From positions 124,001 to 188,000 of the forward strand of contig JANMDQ010000013.1 in the NCBI GenBank assembly GCA_031376385.1: 64,000 nucleotides of DNA, in the 5' to 3' direction. The position numbers were made by a program, and so were the translations under genes. The notes under the pieces were generated by a model. It saw only the letters and a program-made list of their open reading frames with translations. It did not search any database and was not told where the DNA came from. Positions 1 to 9,023 of the stretch are shown piece by piece. Every line of letters begins with the position of its first letter. Position 1 is the first letter of the stretch. Source of the stretch: Aquisediminimonas sp031376385. GTDB taxonomy: Bacteria; Pseudomonadota; Alphaproteobacteria; Sphingomonadales; Sphingomonadaceae.

Positions 1-2
1 TT

Positions 3-1073
3 GTGAATCAAGCTGCAACAGATCCGCTAAAGGCTGCCACTGCCGACTTTGAGAAGCTTATGCAGCGCAGCATCAAGGGTCTCAACTATTTTACATCACC
101 TGCGCCAGCAACTGGCGTGACGCCCAAAGACACCCTCATTTCGCGCGGCACAATGCAGTTGCACCGCTATCGACCGCTGGTCGAAGAAGTTTACCGCGTT
201 CCGATCCTTCTTGTCATGGCCACCACCAATCGCGGGTTTATTTTTGACCTTGCCCCGGGCCAAAGCCTTGCCGAATTTCTTCTAAAGGCTGGTTATGACG
301 TTTTCATGCTGGAATGGGAGCCGCCCCGTGCAGACGAAAAAAACCTCGGCATGGATGATTATGTGCTGGATTTCCTTCCCAGCGCCGTCGCACGTGTTCT
401 GAAAGAAACAGAAGAAAGCGAACTTTCCGTAATCGGCTATTGCTTTGGCGGCGTGCTATCGCTGCTTTGGGCTTCGCTTGAAGGGCAAGGCGTTCTGAAA
501 AACCTGATTACCTTCACTACGCCCGTCGATTTTGGGAAAATGGAGCAGTTTCAAAAATGGTCAGACAAGCGCTTTTTTGACGTGGACCGCCTTGTCGCGA
601 ACTTTGGCAATTGCCCGCCTGAACTTCTCTTTTCCAGCTTTGACAACCTCCGCCCCGGCAGCACCGCCGCTGCGCAAGTGCGACTGTGGGATAATATGTG
701 GAATGACGAATTCGTCAAAGGATATCGGATGATGGAGCGGTGGACGACCGACATCCTTCCCCTTGCCGGTCGCTATTTCGCCGAAACAACGAAGCAGTTG
801 ATGTGGGACAACGCCCTGATGAACGGCACGATGCAAGTTGCAGGGCGCAAAGTTGACTATGGCAATATCAAAGCATCCTACCTTCATGTCGCGGCACAAT
901 ATGACCATATTGTGCCAACGGCTGCATCGGAGGCTTTGGTCGGCATGGTCGGATCGGACGATAAGCAAGAAATTGTCCTCAAAGGAGGGCATGTGAGCCT
1001 AGTTGCGGGGCCGAATGCGGTACGGCGGCTTTGGCCACAATTAGATGAATGGCTTCAGGAGCGCAGCCTGTGA
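3..1073 (+). CDS. phaC: Class III-type polyhydroxyalkanoate synthase (PhaC-like)
   Basis: An alpha/beta-hydrolase of 356 residues, the usual length of class III PHA synthase PhaC subunits. The nucleophile elbow GYCFGG carries Cys147 where lipases have Ser, and Asp301 (AQYDH) and His330 (GGHVS) complete the triad at the family spacing. Such enzymes polymerise hydroxyacyl-CoA on cytoplasmic granules, and class III enzymes normally need a PhaE partner, which is not visible here. The frame opens with GTG at base 3 but is still open to the window edge, so a start further upstream is possible. It begins a tightly packed operon, with the next gene starting inside its stop codon. A related acyltransferase or hydrolase role cannot be excluded. 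Confidence 0.82.
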   Translation: MNQAATDPLKAATADFEKLMQRSIKGLNYFTSPAPATGVTPKDTLISRGTMQLHRYRPLVEEVYRVPILLVMATTNRGFIFDLAPGQSLAEFLLKAGYDVFMLEWEPPRADEKNLGMDDYVLDFLPSAVARVLKETEESELSVIGYCFGGVLSLLWASLEGQGVLKNLITFTTPVDFGKMEQFQKWSDKRFFDVDRLVANFGNCPPELLFSSFDNLRPGSTAAAQVRLWDNMWNDEFVKGYRMMERWTTDILPLAGRYFAETTKQLMWDNALMNGTMQVAGRKVDYGNIKASYLHVAAQYDHIVPTAASEALVGMVGSDDKQEIVLKGGHVSLVAGPNAVRRLWPQLDEWLQERSL

Positions 1074-1648
1074 ATGATTTTCCCCAGACAATTGACTGCA
1101 AAGGCACGCCAGTCACTCTCAACAGCTTTCAAGTCGGTGATATGGCCGCAGTGGAGGCCTTTGCCCAAACTGTGCCTATGCACGACCTGCTGTTCCTAGG
1201 CCGTGACATTCGCCATCCTAAAGTCATCAAGGCGTGGGCAGAATCCATTGTCGAAGGTGACATTGTCAGTTTGCTAGCGTGGCTTGGCCCAAAAGTCGTC
1301 GGGACAAGCGCGATTGTCCGCGACCGGCTTGGATGGTCCCCGCATGTTGCAGAGATTCGCTTGCTTGTTAGTGAGGATGTGCGCGGTCTTGGCCTCGGGC
1401 GGATGCTGTTGCAACATAGCTTTGCGATGGCTGTGGACGGCGGCGCGGAAAAGCTGATTGCCCGGATGACGCCGGACCAGAAGGGCGCGATTTCCATGTT
1501 TGAGGAAATGGGCTTTCGCGGCGAAGCGCTGCTGCGCGACCATGTGCGTGACGGCAATGGGGATGTTCATGATCTCGCGATTTTCAGCCTGAATGTGGGC
1601 CGAATTGGAGCCAGCCACGGGGCCTACGGGTTCAGCGAGGTCTATTGA
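1070..1648 (+). CDS. GNAT-family N-acetyltransferase
   Basis: A 192-residue acetyltransferase of the GNAT fold. The acetyl-CoA loop is seen as VRGLGLGRMLL around residues 109-119, followed by the typical GAEKLIARM strand and the ISMFEEMGF helix. An ATG lies at 1049, but the GTG at 1070 is preferred: it overlaps the phaC stop as GTGA and has AGGAG at 1057-1061, eight bases upstream. The substrate cannot be read from the sequence. Its coupling between a PHA synthase-like gene and a kinase-like gene suggests a role in acyl or fatty-acid metabolism, which is inference. Confidence 0.8.
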   Translation: MNDFPQTIDCKGTPVTLNSFQVGDMAAVEAFAQTVPMHDLLFLGRDIRHPKVIKAWAESIVEGDIVSLLAWLGPKVVGTSAIVRDRLGWSPHVAEIRLLVSEDVRGLGLGRMLLQHSFAMAVDGGAEKLIARMTPDQKGAISMFEEMGFRGEALLRDHVRDGNGDVHDLAIFSLNVGRIGASHGAYGFSEVY

Positions 1649-2676
1649 GCCGAGCGATGCTGAGCCCGCAAGAAATCACGAGCTTTGCCCAGCATCTTGT
1701 TGACCATCTCGGTGCAAAACATCTTCATGTCTCCAATGTCCGGCGCTTCCACGGCGGCGCATCGCGGGAGACTTATGGGCTGGATGTCACAATTGACGGC
1801 ACCCCGCGCGGGCTGATCGTGCGGCGCGACCCGGCGGATAGTTTGATCGATACGGAACGCGCGTTGGAATTTGCGGCCTATCGCAGCTTTGCGGATAGCC
1901 CTGTTCCCGTGCCGCGCGCCATATGCCTTGTCGAAGATGCCAGCATCATCGGCGCGCCCTATTTTGTGATGGAACGGATTGACGGCGGACAAGCGGAAAG
2001 CGCTTTCAACGCCGAAGCTTATGGTGAGCACCGCGCGGCAATCGGCACGCAATTCTTCACGCATCTGGGCCAGATCGCTTCTGTTGACGCCGCAGCCAGC
2101 CCCTTGGCGCAAGTCACAGGAATGCCAGACCCTGCGACCTGCTGGTCAGACCAACTTGCTGTCTGGGAAAAGGTCATCACTGATGACGCGGTGGAGCCGC
2201 AGCCCATTGCCATGGCCGCCATCCGCTGGCTCAAACGCAACGCGCCGCCTGCGCCGCAGCGCCTATCCATCGTCCACGGCGATTATCGCAACGGCAATGT
2301 GTTGCATGATTTGGCAGGGCGTCTGATCGCAGTTCTTGATTGGGAAATGGCCCATATCGGCGATGCGCATGAGGATCTGGCCTGGGCGCTGGACCCAATG
2401 TGGAACCTGCAAGACAGCGAAGACCGCGCCGCAGGCCTCATCCCGCGCGCCGATGCCATTGCCCTATGGGAACAGGAGAGTGGGCTTCGGTTCGATGCGC
2501 AGACCTTCGCGTGGTGGGAACTGTTTGCCACGCTCAAAGGCCTCGGCATTTGGATCTCCGCCGCACGTGCCTTTATCGGCGGCAAGAATGATGATCCCAT
2601 TTTGGCGCTCTCCGGCACCTTCCCCTTGGCACGCGCCAACCTGTTGCTGGCAGAGCGGCTGGGAGGGGCATCATGA
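1645..2676 (+). CDS. APH/ACAD10-like phosphotransferase family protein
   Basis: A protein of 343 residues with the aminoglycoside phosphotransferase fold. It shows the N-terminal GGASRETY segment, the hinge PYFVMERIDG, the catalytic loop VHGDYRNGN with Asp as base, and the metal-binding DWEMAHIGD. Members of this branch usually sit beside acyl-CoA dehydrogenase genes and resemble the kinase part of human ACAD10/11, which phosphorylates 4-hydroxyacyl-CoA; drug resistance is unlikely. The TTG at 1645 overlaps the previous stop (TTGA); ATG 1657 is an alternative start. The following gene overlaps by ATGA. Confidence 0.8.
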   Translation: MSRAMLSPQEITSFAQHLVDHLGAKHLHVSNVRRFHGGASRETYGLDVTIDGTPRGLIVRRDPADSLIDTERALEFAAYRSFADSPVPVPRAICLVEDASIIGAPYFVMERIDGGQAESAFNAEAYGEHRAAIGTQFFTHLGQIASVDAAASPLAQVTGMPDPATCWSDQLAVWEKVITDDAVEPQPIAMAAIRWLKRNAPPAPQRLSIVHGDYRNGNVLHDLAGRLIAVLDWEMAHIGDAHEDLAWALDPMWNLQDSEDRAAGLIPRADAIALWEQESGLRFDAQTFAWWELFATLKGLGIWISAARAFIGGKNDDPILALSGTFPLARANLLLAERLGGAS

Positions 2677-3119
2677 AGCCCACGATGGATCATCTTCTTA
2701 TCTCCATGGCCACCACTTTGGCCACGACGATCATTCCGGAAATGCCCGAAACCAGCTACGCTCTGGGCGACGCGAAAATGTTAGCTGCGCTCGCCATTCT
2801 GCTCGCCCAAGAAGTAGACCGTGCTGCCGACGTGCTGGTCCAGGAAAATGCTGCCATCCGGGCGCTATTTGAGCAGGCGGCGGAAATGCCGGTAGGGGCG
2901 TTAAGCGCACAATTGGCCAACGCTGCCACGAGCACCGACGCCAGTCTGCGCGTGAGTGTGCTGGAGGCTGGCAACGCCGAATTGAAAGCGGTGCTCATTG
3001 ATCTTCATGCGTTGGTTGATGATAGCAGCGCTGATTGGGCGAAGGCGCTAAATGCCAAAATTTGGGCGATCCTAAAGCAAGGGGCGCAGGACAGGATGCT
3101 GGTGCTGCCGAGTATGTAG
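2673..3119 (+). CDS. Small helical protein of unknown function
   Basis: A protein of 148 residues rich in Ala, Leu and Glu, predicted to be almost wholly helical with no signal peptide or membrane span. It starts in an ATGA overlap with the kinase-like gene, so it is translationally coupled and clearly part of the operon. Small helical proteins in this position are common beside APH-like/acyl-CoA dehydrogenase genes, but I know of no assigned function. The operon ends here; 3120-3357 holds no gene apart from the terminator of the convergent gene. Confidence 0.65.
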   Translation: MKPTMDHLLISMATTLATTIIPEMPETSYALGDAKMLAALAILLAQEVDRAADVLVQENAAIRALFEQAAEMPVGALSAQLANAATSTDASLRVSVLEAGNAELKAVLIDLHALVDDSSADWAKALNAKIWAILKQGAQDRMLVLPSM

Positions 3120-3305
3120 TGAGAGGCAGCTTCGCCGCAGGATGAAAAATCTCAAATCCAAAAAACGGCGGTTTCTTCAACAAGTGGAGTGTGTTTTCAT
3201 GCCTTTCCCTACATAAAAACCGCATGCATTGATCGCAACATTCTTACATGTAAGGATCAAAGGTGGAACTGCAACGCTGCTGTCTCAGTCATATGAAACG
3301 AAAAT

Positions 3306-3331
3306 GCCCTGTCAGATTGCTCTAACAGGGC
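3306..3331 (-). terminator. Intrinsic terminator of the PEP-CTERM gene
   Basis: The arms GCCCTGT (3306-3312) and ACAGGGC (3325-3331) pair perfectly, and AGA/TCT pairing continues inside the loop. On the minus strand the hairpin is followed by ATTTTCGTTT. It lies 27 bases past the stop of the minus-strand gene. The T-run is interrupted, so efficiency is uncertain. Confidence 0.6.
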
Positions 3332-3357
3332 CTTTGACCAAATCTGAACTGGAGGAG

Positions 3358-3927
3358 TTAGGCGTAAGTGATCGTAACACGCTGACGACGGCGCCGCATC
3401 GCGAAGCCAACCAAGCCAAATCCAAAGATCATAAGAGCCCAAGTTGCGGGCTCCGGTACTGCTGCAACGTTGCCACCAATAATATTTCCTGGTCCATCAA
3501 TCGTAAGTCTGAAAGCGCCAAAATCATTGTTAGCAAATGATGAACTCACCGCAAAATAAGAGACACCAGCGTTTAGGCCGAGCCCTAAAATCTGCGAATC
3601 TGAACCTGGGCCAGCATCATCGTCATAAGCAAGCGCATTCACCAACGCGTTAGATGGATTAAATGAGTTCGCGTGAATACCCAGGTAAGCATCATAAACT
3701 GCCGAGTTTAAGAAGTTGTAGTTTCCGGCAAGTGTTACTGTAAATGGTGTCACGAAATAGCGTACTGCCGTGCCCACACCAGATAGATTTGTCGGCGGGC
3801 GGCCTGACAATGGCCGGTTAAATGTTGGGCCAGTGGTCGTGTCGCCGGTAAAAACGGTGATCGCCGCAGATGCTGGTGTTGCAGCAAACGCGACCGCAGC
3901 TATCGCTCCGACAAAAATCATCTTCAT
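3358..3927 (-). CDS. PEPxAM-CTERM sorting-domain exported protein
   Basis: A 189-residue exported protein. It has a signal peptide of about 21 residues (start MKMIFVG, cleavage after SASA), a beta-rich middle, and a C-terminal sorting tag: VPEPATWALM, a hydrophobic span, then MRRRRQ. This is the PEPxAM-CTERM signal common in Sphingomonadales; such tags are thought to be recognised by an exosortase-type system that exports proteins with exopolysaccharide. The ATG at 3927 is chosen because AAGGGG sits at the right distance and the signal peptide begins there; the longer frame from 4011 lacks both. Its function beyond surface display is unknown. Confidence 0.85.
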   Translation of the reverse strand: MKMIFVGAIAAVAFAATPASAAITVFTGDTTTGPTFNRPLSGRPPTNLSGVGTAVRYFVTPFTVTLAGNYNFLNSAVYDAYLGIHANSFNPSNALVNALAYDDDAGPGSDSQILGLGLNAGVSYFAVSSSFANNDFGAFRLTIDGPGNIIGGNVAAVPEPATWALMIFGFGLVGFAMRRRRQRVTITYA

Positions 3928-4072
3928 ATGAATCCCCTTAAAAACCGCCCTAAGTTTCACTTCTTTACAATTACCCGTTTCAAAGCCAAACGCAACAGCC
4001 CGAATATTCAATTAACCACTTTCCGTCCCAGATTAAGATTCAGCTCTTTTTGGCCGAACGTATATTGAACTC

Positions 4073-5425
4073 TTACCCTGGATCCCCCGGTCGCCTCCGC
4101 CCAAGACTCCGCTCCGCAGATGTCGCCGCCGCAGGCCCCGCCTCATCTGGCCCGGCAAGCGACCGCAGCCCTCCCGGCTTCGCAACCACAACGGGCAGAA
4201 TATCCTCAGGCTTGGTCACTGGAATCAAATCCTCTGCCTTGCCCTCGATGACCACGCGGCGGCGAATGCACTGTTTTTTGTCAGTGCGAGGGAAGACGGC
4301 ACAGTTCCACAACGGTTTTTCGAACGCTTGCTCGCTATTGCGCAAATAGCTGAAGGCCATTGAAGCAAGTTGATCCTCCGCCACTGGGAAGGACTTGGGC
4401 ATCAGCGCCGCGTTGCTCCACGCGAAGACCTTGCAATAGGGCCGCACGCCGCAGGTCTGCTGGGCGAGGGTTGGGAGTTGCGCGGGGTCAAGGCTCGGGG
4501 CGATCCGCAATATATAGAGCCCCTTTTCCGCGTCAGAGACTGCTGCTGCACTGGCGACCAGTTTCGCGTCCAGCGCCGCAGTCATCACTGGCAACGCAAG
4601 AGCCTGAGCGTCCAGCAGCGGATCTCCGGTTCGATGAACGGGCGAAATTAACGCGAGCTTCGGGAATACGCCCTCCGCGCCGCGATACCCGCCCGCAAAA
4701 GCACGTGGGCTGCCCCATCCGCCTTTCCAACGGTAGAAGATATGACGCCCCTCCACCCGGAGTTTGTCAAGCGACGCACTCCAATATGGGAGTACGTAGT
4801 CCGCATGATAATGAGTGGCGAGGCCGACGGGCGCATAGACTTGGCCATTCAGCATCGCGCGGGCCATTTGCCGGTAGCGATCCCAAGCGGCAGCCGAGGG
4901 TTGCCGCCTTAGAGAACCATCGCACGTATAGCTAAACTGACAGCCTGTGCGCCGCTCCTGCCCCTGAAACACAACGCCGCAGACCGTTTTGGGATAGGCC
5001 GGATGGCGCATCCGGTTGAGGACGACTTGCATCACAGCCAGTTGCCCTGCTGCCGCTTCCTGAGCAGCCTCGTAATAAACAGTAGCAGCAAGACAATCGA
5101 CGGCCCGCTGGATGTCAGCGCTGCCCCCACTGATTGTGAATGGTTTCGCCGCGGGAATTGAGCCCGTCACAAAAGGCTGTTCTGCGTTTTTTAGTTTCGC
5201 GACTTCCGCGTCCACTTGCTGCAATTCAAGTGGCTCTACTTTGGGCATTTCACCCAATTCCAGCTTTAGCGCCTCAACACCGGTCGGCGCTTTGATTGCG
5301 CGCGATGACCAGAGAGCCGCTGCTGCAATGCAAGCGATGGCCATTAAGCCCAGCAAGATTAGCGCCCATCGTTGCACAGGCCGCACAACTGCTGCGTGGG
5401 TCAGTTGAAGCTCTTCGTGATGCAC
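4073..5425 (-). CDS. SleB-like cell wall hydrolase, membrane anchored
   Basis: A protein of 450 residues. A cytoplasmic N-terminus is followed by one membrane span at about 20-41. The Hydrolase_2/SleB domain is at about 110-235, recognisable from CLAATVYYEAAQE with its catalytic Glu, then QVVLNRM, CQFSYTCDG and ATHYHADYV. The family cleaves peptidoglycan, in spore formers during germination and in alphaproteobacteria in wall remodelling. The C-terminal 200 residues are not recognised and end in a low-complexity Gly/Arg/Pro tail. It starts 15 bases after the cysK stop and may be read through from that operon. Confidence 0.82.
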   Translation of the reverse strand: MHHEELQLTHAAVVRPVQRWALILLGLMAIACIAAAALWSSRAIKAPTGVEALKLELGEMPKVEPLELQQVDAEVAKLKNAEQPFVTGSIPAAKPFTISGGSADIQRAVDCLAATVYYEAAQEAAAGQLAVMQVVLNRMRHPAYPKTVCGVVFQGQERRTGCQFSYTCDGSLRRQPSAAAWDRYRQMARAMLNGQVYAPVGLATHYHADYVLPYWSASLDKLRVEGRHIFYRWKGGWGSPRAFAGGYRGAEGVFPKLALISPVHRTGDPLLDAQALALPVMTAALDAKLVASAAAVSDAEKGLYILRIAPSLDPAQLPTLAQQTCGVRPYCKVFAWSNAALMPKSFPVAEDQLASMAFSYLRNSEQAFEKPLWNCAVFPRTDKKQCIRRRVVIEGKAEDLIPVTKPEDILPVVVAKPGGLRSLAGPDEAGPAAATSAERSLGRRRPGDPG

Positions 5426-5440
5426 AGCAGCTATCGCCGA

Positions 5441-6361
5441 TCAGGCCTCTGGCAGGAAATCTGGGACCGAGAGATAGCGTTCTCCTGTGTCATAGTTGAA
5501 CCCAATGACACGGGCATTTTTCGGCAGGTCTGGCAATTTCTGCGCAATCGCAGCAAGAGTTGCACCTGATGAAATGCCGACCAGCATCCCTTCGTCCGTC
5601 GCCGCGCGCCGCGCCATCGACTTGGCGTCCGCCGGGTCAACTTGGATCACTCCGTCAAGAAGTTTAGTATGCAGGTTTGCCGGGATGAAACCCGCGCCAA
5701 TGCCTTGAATTGGGTGAGGTGCAGGTGCACCGCCACTGATTACCGGGGAAAGCGTCGGCTCCACTGCATACACCTTGAAATCCGGCCATTTCTCTTTGAG
5801 AACCTGAGCGCATCCCGTGATATGGCCACCAGTGCCAACACCTGTGATCATTGCGTGGGGAGGCTCATCTGGAAAATCCGCTAAAAACTCTAATGCAGTC
5901 GTGTGCACATGTGCTTCGATATTGGCAGGGTTTTCAAATTGCTGCGGCATCCATGCGCCCGGCGTTTGATCGACCAGTTCCATCGCGCGCTCAATCGCGC
6001 CTTTCATGCCCTTTTCGCGCGGCGTCAGGTCAAAGGTAGCGCCGTAAGCCAGCATTAGCCGACGCCGCTCAATCGACATGCTTTCCGGCATGACGAGGAC
6101 CAGCCGATACCCCTTCACCGCCGCCACCATCGCAAGGCCAATACCGGTGTTGCCCGATGTCGGTTCAATGATGGTGCCGCCGGGCTGGAGCGCGCCTGAG
6201 CGTTCGGCATCTTCGATCATGGCGAGGCCAATGCGATCCTTGATCGACCCGCCGGGGTTGGACCGTTCGGATTTGATCCATACTTCTGCATCAGGAAACA
6301 AGCGCCCCATGCGGATAAGCGGCGTATTGCCAATGGTTTCGAGGATGTTGGCAAACTTCAT
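5441..6361 (-). CDS. cysK: Cysteine synthase A (O-acetylserine sulfhydrylase)
   Basis: A fold-type II PLP enzyme of 306 residues, full length for CysK. The PLP lysine is Lys41 in NPGGSIKDR, the substrate loop is TSGNTG at 68-73, the phosphate-binding turn is GVGTGGH at 174-180, and GISSGA is near 262-267. It makes L-cysteine from O-acetylserine and sulfide in the cytoplasm. The start codon overlaps the MFS stop (ATGA), making it the last coupled gene of the arginine-degradation run. That is an unusual place for a sulfur assimilation gene. Confidence 0.93.
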   Translation of the reverse strand: MKFANILETIGNTPLIRMGRLFPDAEVWIKSERSNPGGSIKDRIGLAMIEDAERSGALQPGGTIIEPTSGNTGIGLAMVAAVKGYRLVLVMPESMSIERRRLMLAYGATFDLTPREKGMKGAIERAMELVDQTPGAWMPQQFENPANIEAHVHTTALEFLADFPDEPPHAMITGVGTGGHITGCAQVLKEKWPDFKVYAVEPTLSPVISGGAPAPHPIQGIGAGFIPANLHTKLLDGVIQVDPADAKSMARRAATDEGMLVGISSGATLAAIAQKLPDLPKNARVIGFNYDTGERYLSVPDFLPEA

Positions 6362-7641
6362 GGCCTGGCGTCCTTATAATGAGGTTCAAAGGTTCTGGCA
6401 TTGCGCAACTCTGGAAAAAGCCGCGCCCAAATAGCTGTCACTAAAATAGCCCCGACGCCGCCAAATACAACTGCACCAACCGGCCCAAGCAGAGCAGCGG
6501 CAACACCGGACTGCATCTCACCCAATTCATTAGACGCCGATATCGCGAGGCCCGAGACTGAGCTCACGCGGCCGCGCATATCATCGGGCGTGTTCAGCTG
6601 AACCAACGACGACCGAATATAGACTGACAGCATATCCGCTGCACCCAATGTCACGAGGGCGCCGATGGACAAGGCATAGTTTTTGGAAACGCCAAACACG
6701 ATCGTCGCGACCCCGAACACGACCACTGCCCACAGCATTTTAACGCCGACATTGTTCCGAAGCGGGCGGAACGAAAACCATAGCGCCATCACTGCCGCCC
6801 CCAGCGCCGGGGCCGCGCGGAGTTGCCCCAGCCCCTCCGGACCGACGTTCAGAATATCGCGAGCGTAAACCGGAAGCAGCGCCGTTGCGCCAGCAAGAAG
6901 CACAGCGAACAGATCCAGTGTGATTGTGCCCAGCAGAAACCGCTCATTCCAAGTATAACGCAGGCCGTCCACCATCTGCCGGATGGGATGCGCATCGCCT
7001 TTGATAGGAGGAGGGTAAACTGGTTTGATAAAACTGACTGCGGCGCTTGCGAGAACCAATAATGCAGCTGACGCCCAATAGGGGGATGACGGGCTGCTGG
7101 CATACATGAAGCCTGCAACTGCCGGGCCAATGACTGATGCGAATTGCCAGGCAATGCTGCTCATCGCTATCGCGCGGGGCAGAACGGAAGGCGGCACGAT
7201 ATTGGGCGCTATTGCGCTCATCGAAGGCCCCACAAACACCCGCGCGACGCCGTGAAGCGCCGCCAACGTAAACAGCAGCGGCAGCGTCAGCATCCCCTGC
7301 ACTGTGCAGTAACCCAACGCCAACGCGACTAGCATATCGAGCATATTGGCAATGCGCGCGACGGTGCGGCGCTCAAACCGGTCCGCTGCCCAGCCGGCAA
7401 CAGGCGTCAGCAGCAGCAGCGGGACAAACTGCACAAGGCCCAGAAGCCCAAGTTGAAACGCGGCTTCTTTGGGCGACATAGCGTAGTCGGTGCGCGCGAC
7501 GTCATAAACTTGCCACGCGATGATAACGACCAGTGCCATCGTCGCCATCACCGCCGAAAAGCGTGCAATCCAGAAGAGACGGAAATCAGGATAGGCGAGA
7601 GGGGATTGCGGCACAAAAGTGGCACCCGCCGCTGCGTTCAC
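6358..7641 (-). CDS. MFS exporter, EntS-like (MFS_3)
   Basis: A protein of 427 residues with about twelve hydrophobic segments. The loop signature GWAADRFERRTVARIANM after TM2 and the overall pattern match the EntS/MFS_3 group of drug, siderophore or metabolite exporters. It starts with GTG overlapping the astB stop (GTGA), and its own stop overlaps cysK. The substrate is unknown. Between catabolic astB and biosynthetic cysK, export of an amino-acid derivative such as cysteine would fit, but this rests on context only. Confidence 0.85.
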   Translation of the reverse strand: MNAAAGATFVPQSPLAYPDFRLFWIARFSAVMATMALVVIIAWQVYDVARTDYAMSPKEAAFQLGLLGLVQFVPLLLLTPVAGWAADRFERRTVARIANMLDMLVALALGYCTVQGMLTLPLLFTLAALHGVARVFVGPSMSAIAPNIVPPSVLPRAIAMSSIAWQFASVIGPAVAGFMYASSPSSPYWASAALLVLASAAVSFIKPVYPPPIKGDAHPIRQMVDGLRYTWNERFLLGTITLDLFAVLLAGATALLPVYARDILNVGPEGLGQLRAAPALGAAVMALWFSFRPLRNNVGVKMLWAVVVFGVATIVFGVSKNYALSIGALVTLGAADMLSVYIRSSLVQLNTPDDMRGRVSSVSGLAISASNELGEMQSGVAAALLGPVGAVVFGGVGAILVTAIWARLFPELRNARTFEPHYKDARP

Positions 7642-8882
7642 GCCAAGACCTCTAGGTTAAGCGCGCTGAGCATTGCCATTCGTGCGGACGTAATTGCAGC
7701 CCACAGCTTGGGATCACTTAACTCGCTTGGGGATATATTCTCCGGCCAATGCGCGGCAACGACAGCAGCCATATGATCAAGTTTTGCCTGATCCACCAGA
7801 AAGCGCGGATCAACAGTCGCCGGATCACACACCACGCGCAGCCGCAAACAAGCAGGCCCACCGCCGTTGGCCATCGACTGCCGCACATCAACTGGGATGA
7901 GTTGGCGGATGGGGCCATTGCCCGCAATCATTTGCGTCAGCCATCCCCAAACTCGAGCATTGTCCTGCGCTTCAGTGGGTAGGATGAGGGCCATACCACC
8001 ATCCGGCAGTGTTACGAGTTGTGCGTTGAACAGATAAGATTGGATCGCATCGGCCAGACTGACCGACACGGCGGGAACCTCAACAATCTCAACTTCTGGA
8101 AGCGCGGTACGGAGGCTCGCATAAAAACCTTGTTTATCTTCAAAGGCTTGTTCATGCGCGAACAGCACGCGTTCATTGGCGACCGCCACAACATCATTAT
8201 GAAATGCGCCTGCTGCAATGGCCTCAACCGATTGCTGAACGAACAGAGCCGTTTTCACTTGATTGCGCCGTGCAACGACCTTTGACGCTTCTAAATGCTG
8301 GCGCGCGGGGTAAGCACCACCGCCAATGCTGTAGACAAAAACTTCAACACCTGCCTCGCCGTGCTGACGGCAAAGCCGCATATGGTTGGCCGCGCCTTCG
8401 TCGCCAAACGGAGCATGGACCGGCGTGTGGACCCAAAATGCATCGTCGGCAAAAGCCGTCTGCAATTGGTGCAGCGTTCCCATCCATTCATGGCTGCGGT
8501 GCGGCATTGTGACGAGGTTTGCGACGGTCAGATGACATTTGCCATTCGTGGAATCCGGGGCAGGCGTGACCGTCGCAGCGTTGGCGGCCCACATGGACGA
8601 TGCCGATAGGGAACAAGCGAGTAGACCGGGTTCGGCCTCCTCCGGCGACGTTGACAGCCATTGGAGCCATTCCCGGTTCGGCCGGTCCAGCGGCATGAAT
8701 ACCCCTTGGGTGAGCCCCAACCGCACATTGGTGCGCATTTTCTCGATACCCTGCAAAGCCGCAGCTCTCGGATGCGACGCGCCCCCAGCATGTCTGGCGG
8801 ACGCGAGATTGCCCAGGCTCAGGCCGGCATAATTGTGGCTAGGCCCGATGAGGCCGTCAAAGTTGATTTCAATGAGAGTCAT
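7638..8882 (-). CDS. astB: N-succinylarginine dihydrolase
   Basis: A protein of 414 residues that hydrolyses N2-succinylarginine to N2-succinylornithine, two NH3 and CO2, the second step of the arginine succinyltransferase pathway. The N-terminus EINFDGLIGPSHNYAGLS is diagnostic of AstB. The guanidine-modifying fold is supported by FHNDVVAVANE (catalytic His) and the nucleophile Cys345 in ANGGGPACLRLR. It follows astA on the same strand, separated by a 141-base gap containing a large inverted repeat, and is coupled to the exporter downstream. Confidence 0.95.
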   Translation of the reverse strand: MTLIEINFDGLIGPSHNYAGLSLGNLASARHAGGASHPRAAALQGIEKMRTNVRLGLTQGVFMPLDRPNREWLQWLSTSPEEAEPGLLACSLSASSMWAANAATVTPAPDSTNGKCHLTVANLVTMPHRSHEWMGTLHQLQTAFADDAFWVHTPVHAPFGDEGAANHMRLCRQHGEAGVEVFVYSIGGGAYPARQHLEASKVVARRNQVKTALFVQQSVEAIAAGAFHNDVVAVANERVLFAHEQAFEDKQGFYASLRTALPEVEIVEVPAVSVSLADAIQSYLFNAQLVTLPDGGMALILPTEAQDNARVWGWLTQMIAGNGPIRQLIPVDVRQSMANGGGPACLRLRVVCDPATVDPRFLVDQAKLDHMAAVVAAHWPENISPSELSDPKLWAAITSARMAMLSALNLEVLA

Positions 8883-8904
8883 GTATGTTCTGGTGCTTTA
8901 AGAA

Positions 8905-9017
8905 TGGGTTCGCGCGGAGGCGCGGAGGCGGGAAGAAAGATCGGGATGGCGAGTTTCATTTGGCAAGACCTGTGAGCGTTTTTTATCAAGCACCCTCCGC
9001 GCCTCCGCGCGAACCCA
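8905..9017. repeat. 24-bp perfect inverted repeat (REP/REPIN-like)
   Basis: The arm at 8905-8928 (GGGTTCGCGCGGAGG followed by CGCGGAGG) is matched exactly in reverse complement at 8994-9017, with a 65-base spacer. Each arm also contains a direct GCGGAGGC repetition, and the right arm is followed by an A-run. It fills most of the gap between astA and astB. The arrangement resembles paired REP sequences (a REPIN) found between sphingomonad genes. As RNA it would form a very stable stem that could stop or stabilise transcripts inside the operon. Confidence 0.85.
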
Positions 9018-9023
9018 AAAAAA

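Noticed and set aside
1645..2676. Aminoglycoside resistance gene
   Set aside because: The fold is shared, but the operon context and sequence type fit the ACAD10-like metabolic branch.
3229..3540. Plus-strand ORF of 103 codons overlapping the PEP-CTERM gene end
   Set aside because: It runs antisense through the PEP-CTERM coding end and its terminator; no ribosome site or recognisable sequence.
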